Assembly: GCA_037013685.1 (NCBI GenBank)
Contig: CM072887.1
Span: 95,376,347-95,440,346 of the forward strand
Reading direction: 5' to 3'
Origin: Acridotheres tristis
Taxonomy: Eukaryota > Chordata > Aves > Passeriformes > Sturnidae
Length of the DNA: 64,000 nt
Part shown: positions 61,643-64,000 of the stretch, one piece after another
Position numbering within the stretch: position 1 is the first letter of the stretch
Layout of the letters: the number at the start of each line of letters is the position of its first letter
Made by a program: the position numbers and the translations under genes
Notes under the pieces: generated by a model
Databases searched by the model: none
What the model was told of the DNA's origin: nothing
What the model saw: the letters and a program-made list of their open reading frames with translations, nothing else

Positions 61643-64000
61643 AGTTTAAAATTGCAAATGAAGAAAAATTCCCAGTCCAAAGCTGAGTCACCATGCTGAG
61701 ATACAGCCAGACTGACTTCCACCTTGGCTTCTGGGCTTAATTTCCTATTGGCCATGTGCCGTTGCAGGTCTGAGTCAGTTAGCAGGAAAACATGGGGAGA
61801 AGAGATGCATACAAACACAAGTCCTGCTGAATTTGGACAAGCTGTAGTTTTATTATGCTCTTTTTCTATGTCTCCACTGCTCTTGGCTTTTCTTGCCTGT
61901 TGGTTAGCTTTTTGTTGTGTCACCTCTGCGTCCAATTTGGCTCCCCTCTGCTGGCATGAAATGCTCTGCTGCCAGAGCTGAAAATGCTGAGCCAGCCTCA
62001 GGGGTCTTGTGAAGAATGCTGCTCCATTGCTCCATACAATTTAGCTCACTGTTATTGCTTGTAAAATAATCCTCTTTTAAATACAACCACCTTACAACCA
62101 CTTTACAGCCTCCTGTGGCAATGAATTCCACATGCTTCTTAAAGACCACATACTTCATTTTATTTACCACTCATCGTATTCTTTGTATAGTTATTACAAG
62201 CCAAACAGGGAGAGAGATGCACACTTTATTTTACCATTTCACTGTACATTCCATATTCTTAACCCCTTCAGTCAGCCAGCTTTTATCAAAGATGAGCAAA
62301 TTTGCTGTTACTATTACTATTTAAAGATTAAACATCAATTCTATAATCATGTAATAAACTCAAAGATTCTCCACTGCCTTCTTCAGATAATATATTGTAT
62401 ATTTTGTATTTGCAGCTATCATAACTTCATTTACTGATTAAATCAAGATTCTGCATTTCCTTTTACTGAAAGATTTTAATTACTTCTTTTTAATAATCCA
62501 AAATTTTCTTTGGAGAAATACATATTTGAATTAGGAGTGCGTGAAACTTGTACATGGGTCACAGATCTCTAATAAATGTGTCATAATCCTTTCTCCATCG
62601 TATTTCAGTTGTCTAATGTGAATATTAAAGCATTATAATTCATTTTCTGGGAAATTTGTTCCACTAAGGATTTCAGAACAGTTCTCCTACCAGAAAATCC
62701 ACCTTGACCTACCTTGCCAGGCCCCCTTTTGAGTCAATTTAAATAAATTAGTATAACAGTTTGAGTTTTCATGAAAAAGAGAATTGAGATAACTTCTAAT
62801 TAGACAGCATGTTTACATTTATTTATTTATTTAGAATTACTCTCATTATGTCCACGCTCTTCTTCGTCTCTTTCACTTTCACACATCTCATTTGTAATAG
62901 AAAAGAGTGCACAGAAATATGCACAAAATATGAAACCCTTCCAAATGGAAAGTTCTGGCATTTTGGCTGTTGCCATTAAGCATTTGGAACTGTAACCCTT
63001 TGGTGAATGTGTGCCAGCAGCCTCTGGTGGGCAGACACCAGATCATGCAGCCATGGTCACCAAACGAGGTGTCCTGAGTGCTGGAAGCAGGAGATGGTTT
63101 AAGGCAAAGTCCTGTGGCAACAAGGATGTATGTGTGCTTACTAGTGAAGGTATGAAAAGATAGACTGCGATTTCTCTCTTTAAATATACCTGTGTGCTGC
63201 CCCTAAAATCTCAGACTCTTGACCACTGCATTATAATCTTCTGCTCCTTCCACAGATGAGTTTTCACATTTCTTCTACTTGAATTCTTAATGCTGCTTGG
63301 TGTCATTCTTCTGGTTAATACTGATTACATTAGACTTGATTGAAAAAAAAAAAAAAAACAAAACCAGAAAGAAAATCATACGTTACTGTGCCATACTGTG
63401 CAATTTCAATTATAGCAACAACAACAAAAGGCAACAGGCAGCTCTCAGTCATTCAGAAAACTTGTTTTCTCCTATTAAGAAGACATTAAAAATCTTAATT
63501 CCCCACATTCTCAGTTTGGCTTCCAATGAAAAGTACAGTTGATTGAAATGCTAATGAGGGGAAAAGGAGATGAACAAGGAAAGGATTCTACGAATCTATA
63601 AAGATGGCTTTGCAAAGACACAGAAAAAGCTAATTATTAGGATGTCTGTCATCAGACATTATCATGTCTGTCATCTGGTACTACCAGAAACGCTGTGTGG
63701 TGACCTCCTTGTGTATGTTAAAAATTGTTCACCTGCCTCTACAGGAACTCATCTTAATTTCATAAAGATGAGTAAATGGTGATGGGAAAATTCTTTTCAT
63801 TTTACTCTTTTTGCCTTGAATTCTAAAAAAAACCAAAACAAACAAAAAAAAAAAACCAAAACAAAGTGTAAACATTTATTTATTTATTTATTTATTTACT
63901 TATTTATTTATTTAAAATCATCACCTTTTTTAGGCTACGGGGACTATGTTATGGTTAAATGTAAACAGCCTGAGCTTCTTATAATTTGAATTTTATGCTT
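61643..64000. other. Intergenic, no gene seen; possible old repeat at 62105-62200
   Basis: AT-rich DNA. The text CCTGTGGCAATGAATTCCAC and what follows at 62110-62170 resembles an old reptile/bird repeat I cannot name. An A16 run lies at 63343-63358 and a (TTTA)n run at about 63873-63914. The frames at 61904-62437 and 63297-63782 are not recognised. Confidence 0.45.
63873..63914. repeat. (TTTA)n microsatellite
   Basis: About ten TTTA units with one ACTTA interruption, preceded by an A/C-rich run. A much shorter TTTA run is at about 62815-62834. Confidence 0.9.

Noticed and set aside
1..64000. CRISPR arrays, bacterial operons, tRNA, rRNA or microRNA genes
   Set aside because: No regularly spaced repeats, tRNA A/B boxes, rRNA blocks or known small-RNA sequences were seen. 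Divergent hairpin RNAs cannot be excluded by reading alone.

Overview
The window looks like AT-rich, gene-poor nuclear DNA from a bird, most likely a passerine. The evidence is the repeat content: several 5'-truncated CR1 LINE fragments (3897-3965, 9237-10080, 35878-36065, 46605-47290, 61450-61642), avian-type solo LTRs (201-760, 23540-24122, 56860-57911), very old amniote repeat relics, and no mammalian or bacterial features. I found no convincing host protein-coding exon, tRNA, rRNA, snRNA or CRISPR array. Most open reading frames are chance frames, low-complexity frames, or lie inside repeats. The species call rests on repeat families recognised by eye, not on a database search.

The dominant structure is a young, compact endogenous retrovirus on the minus strand at 50690-54059, flanked by a perfect 6-bp target-site duplication (AGTATT at 50684-50689 and 54060-54065). 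Its LTRs (656 and 657 bp) differ by only five substitutions and one 1-bp indel. Read on the minus strand it runs: 5' LTR (53403-54059), a Lys1,2-type primer binding site (53383-53400), a leader with a consensus splice donor (about 53186), a Gag matrix ORF with a myristoylation start (52983 down to 52480), a frame break near 52617-52621, a proline-rich Gag frame carrying PSAP (to 51914), a small arginine-rich ORF (51986-51864), a splice acceptor followed by a frame that opens exactly at the acceptor (51751-51512), a polypurine tract (51346-51363) and the 3' LTR (50690-51345). Capsid, nucleocapsid, protease, reverse transcriptase, integrase and most or all of env are absent. It is therefore a non-autonomous, betaretrovirus/ERVK-like element that keeps nearly every cis-acting signal.

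Region by region: 0-13 kb holds an old solo LTR, a CR1 tail, an unexplained open frame of about 210 codons (6192-6826, minus) and an 840-bp CR1 RT remnant. 13.5-30 kb holds a strand-asymmetric GT-rich tract, ancient LINE/SINE relics and another LTR. 30-50 kb holds a GC-rich patch, simple repeats, two related CR1 copies and a CpG cluster at about 42.2 kb. 50.7-58 kb holds the young ERV and a 1.05-kb ERVL-type solo LTR. 58-64 kb is AT-rich with one CR1 tail. Several unique segments (about 24.5, 25.2, 39.9 and 42.2 kb) look like possible conserved regulatory DNA, but only alignment could show that.
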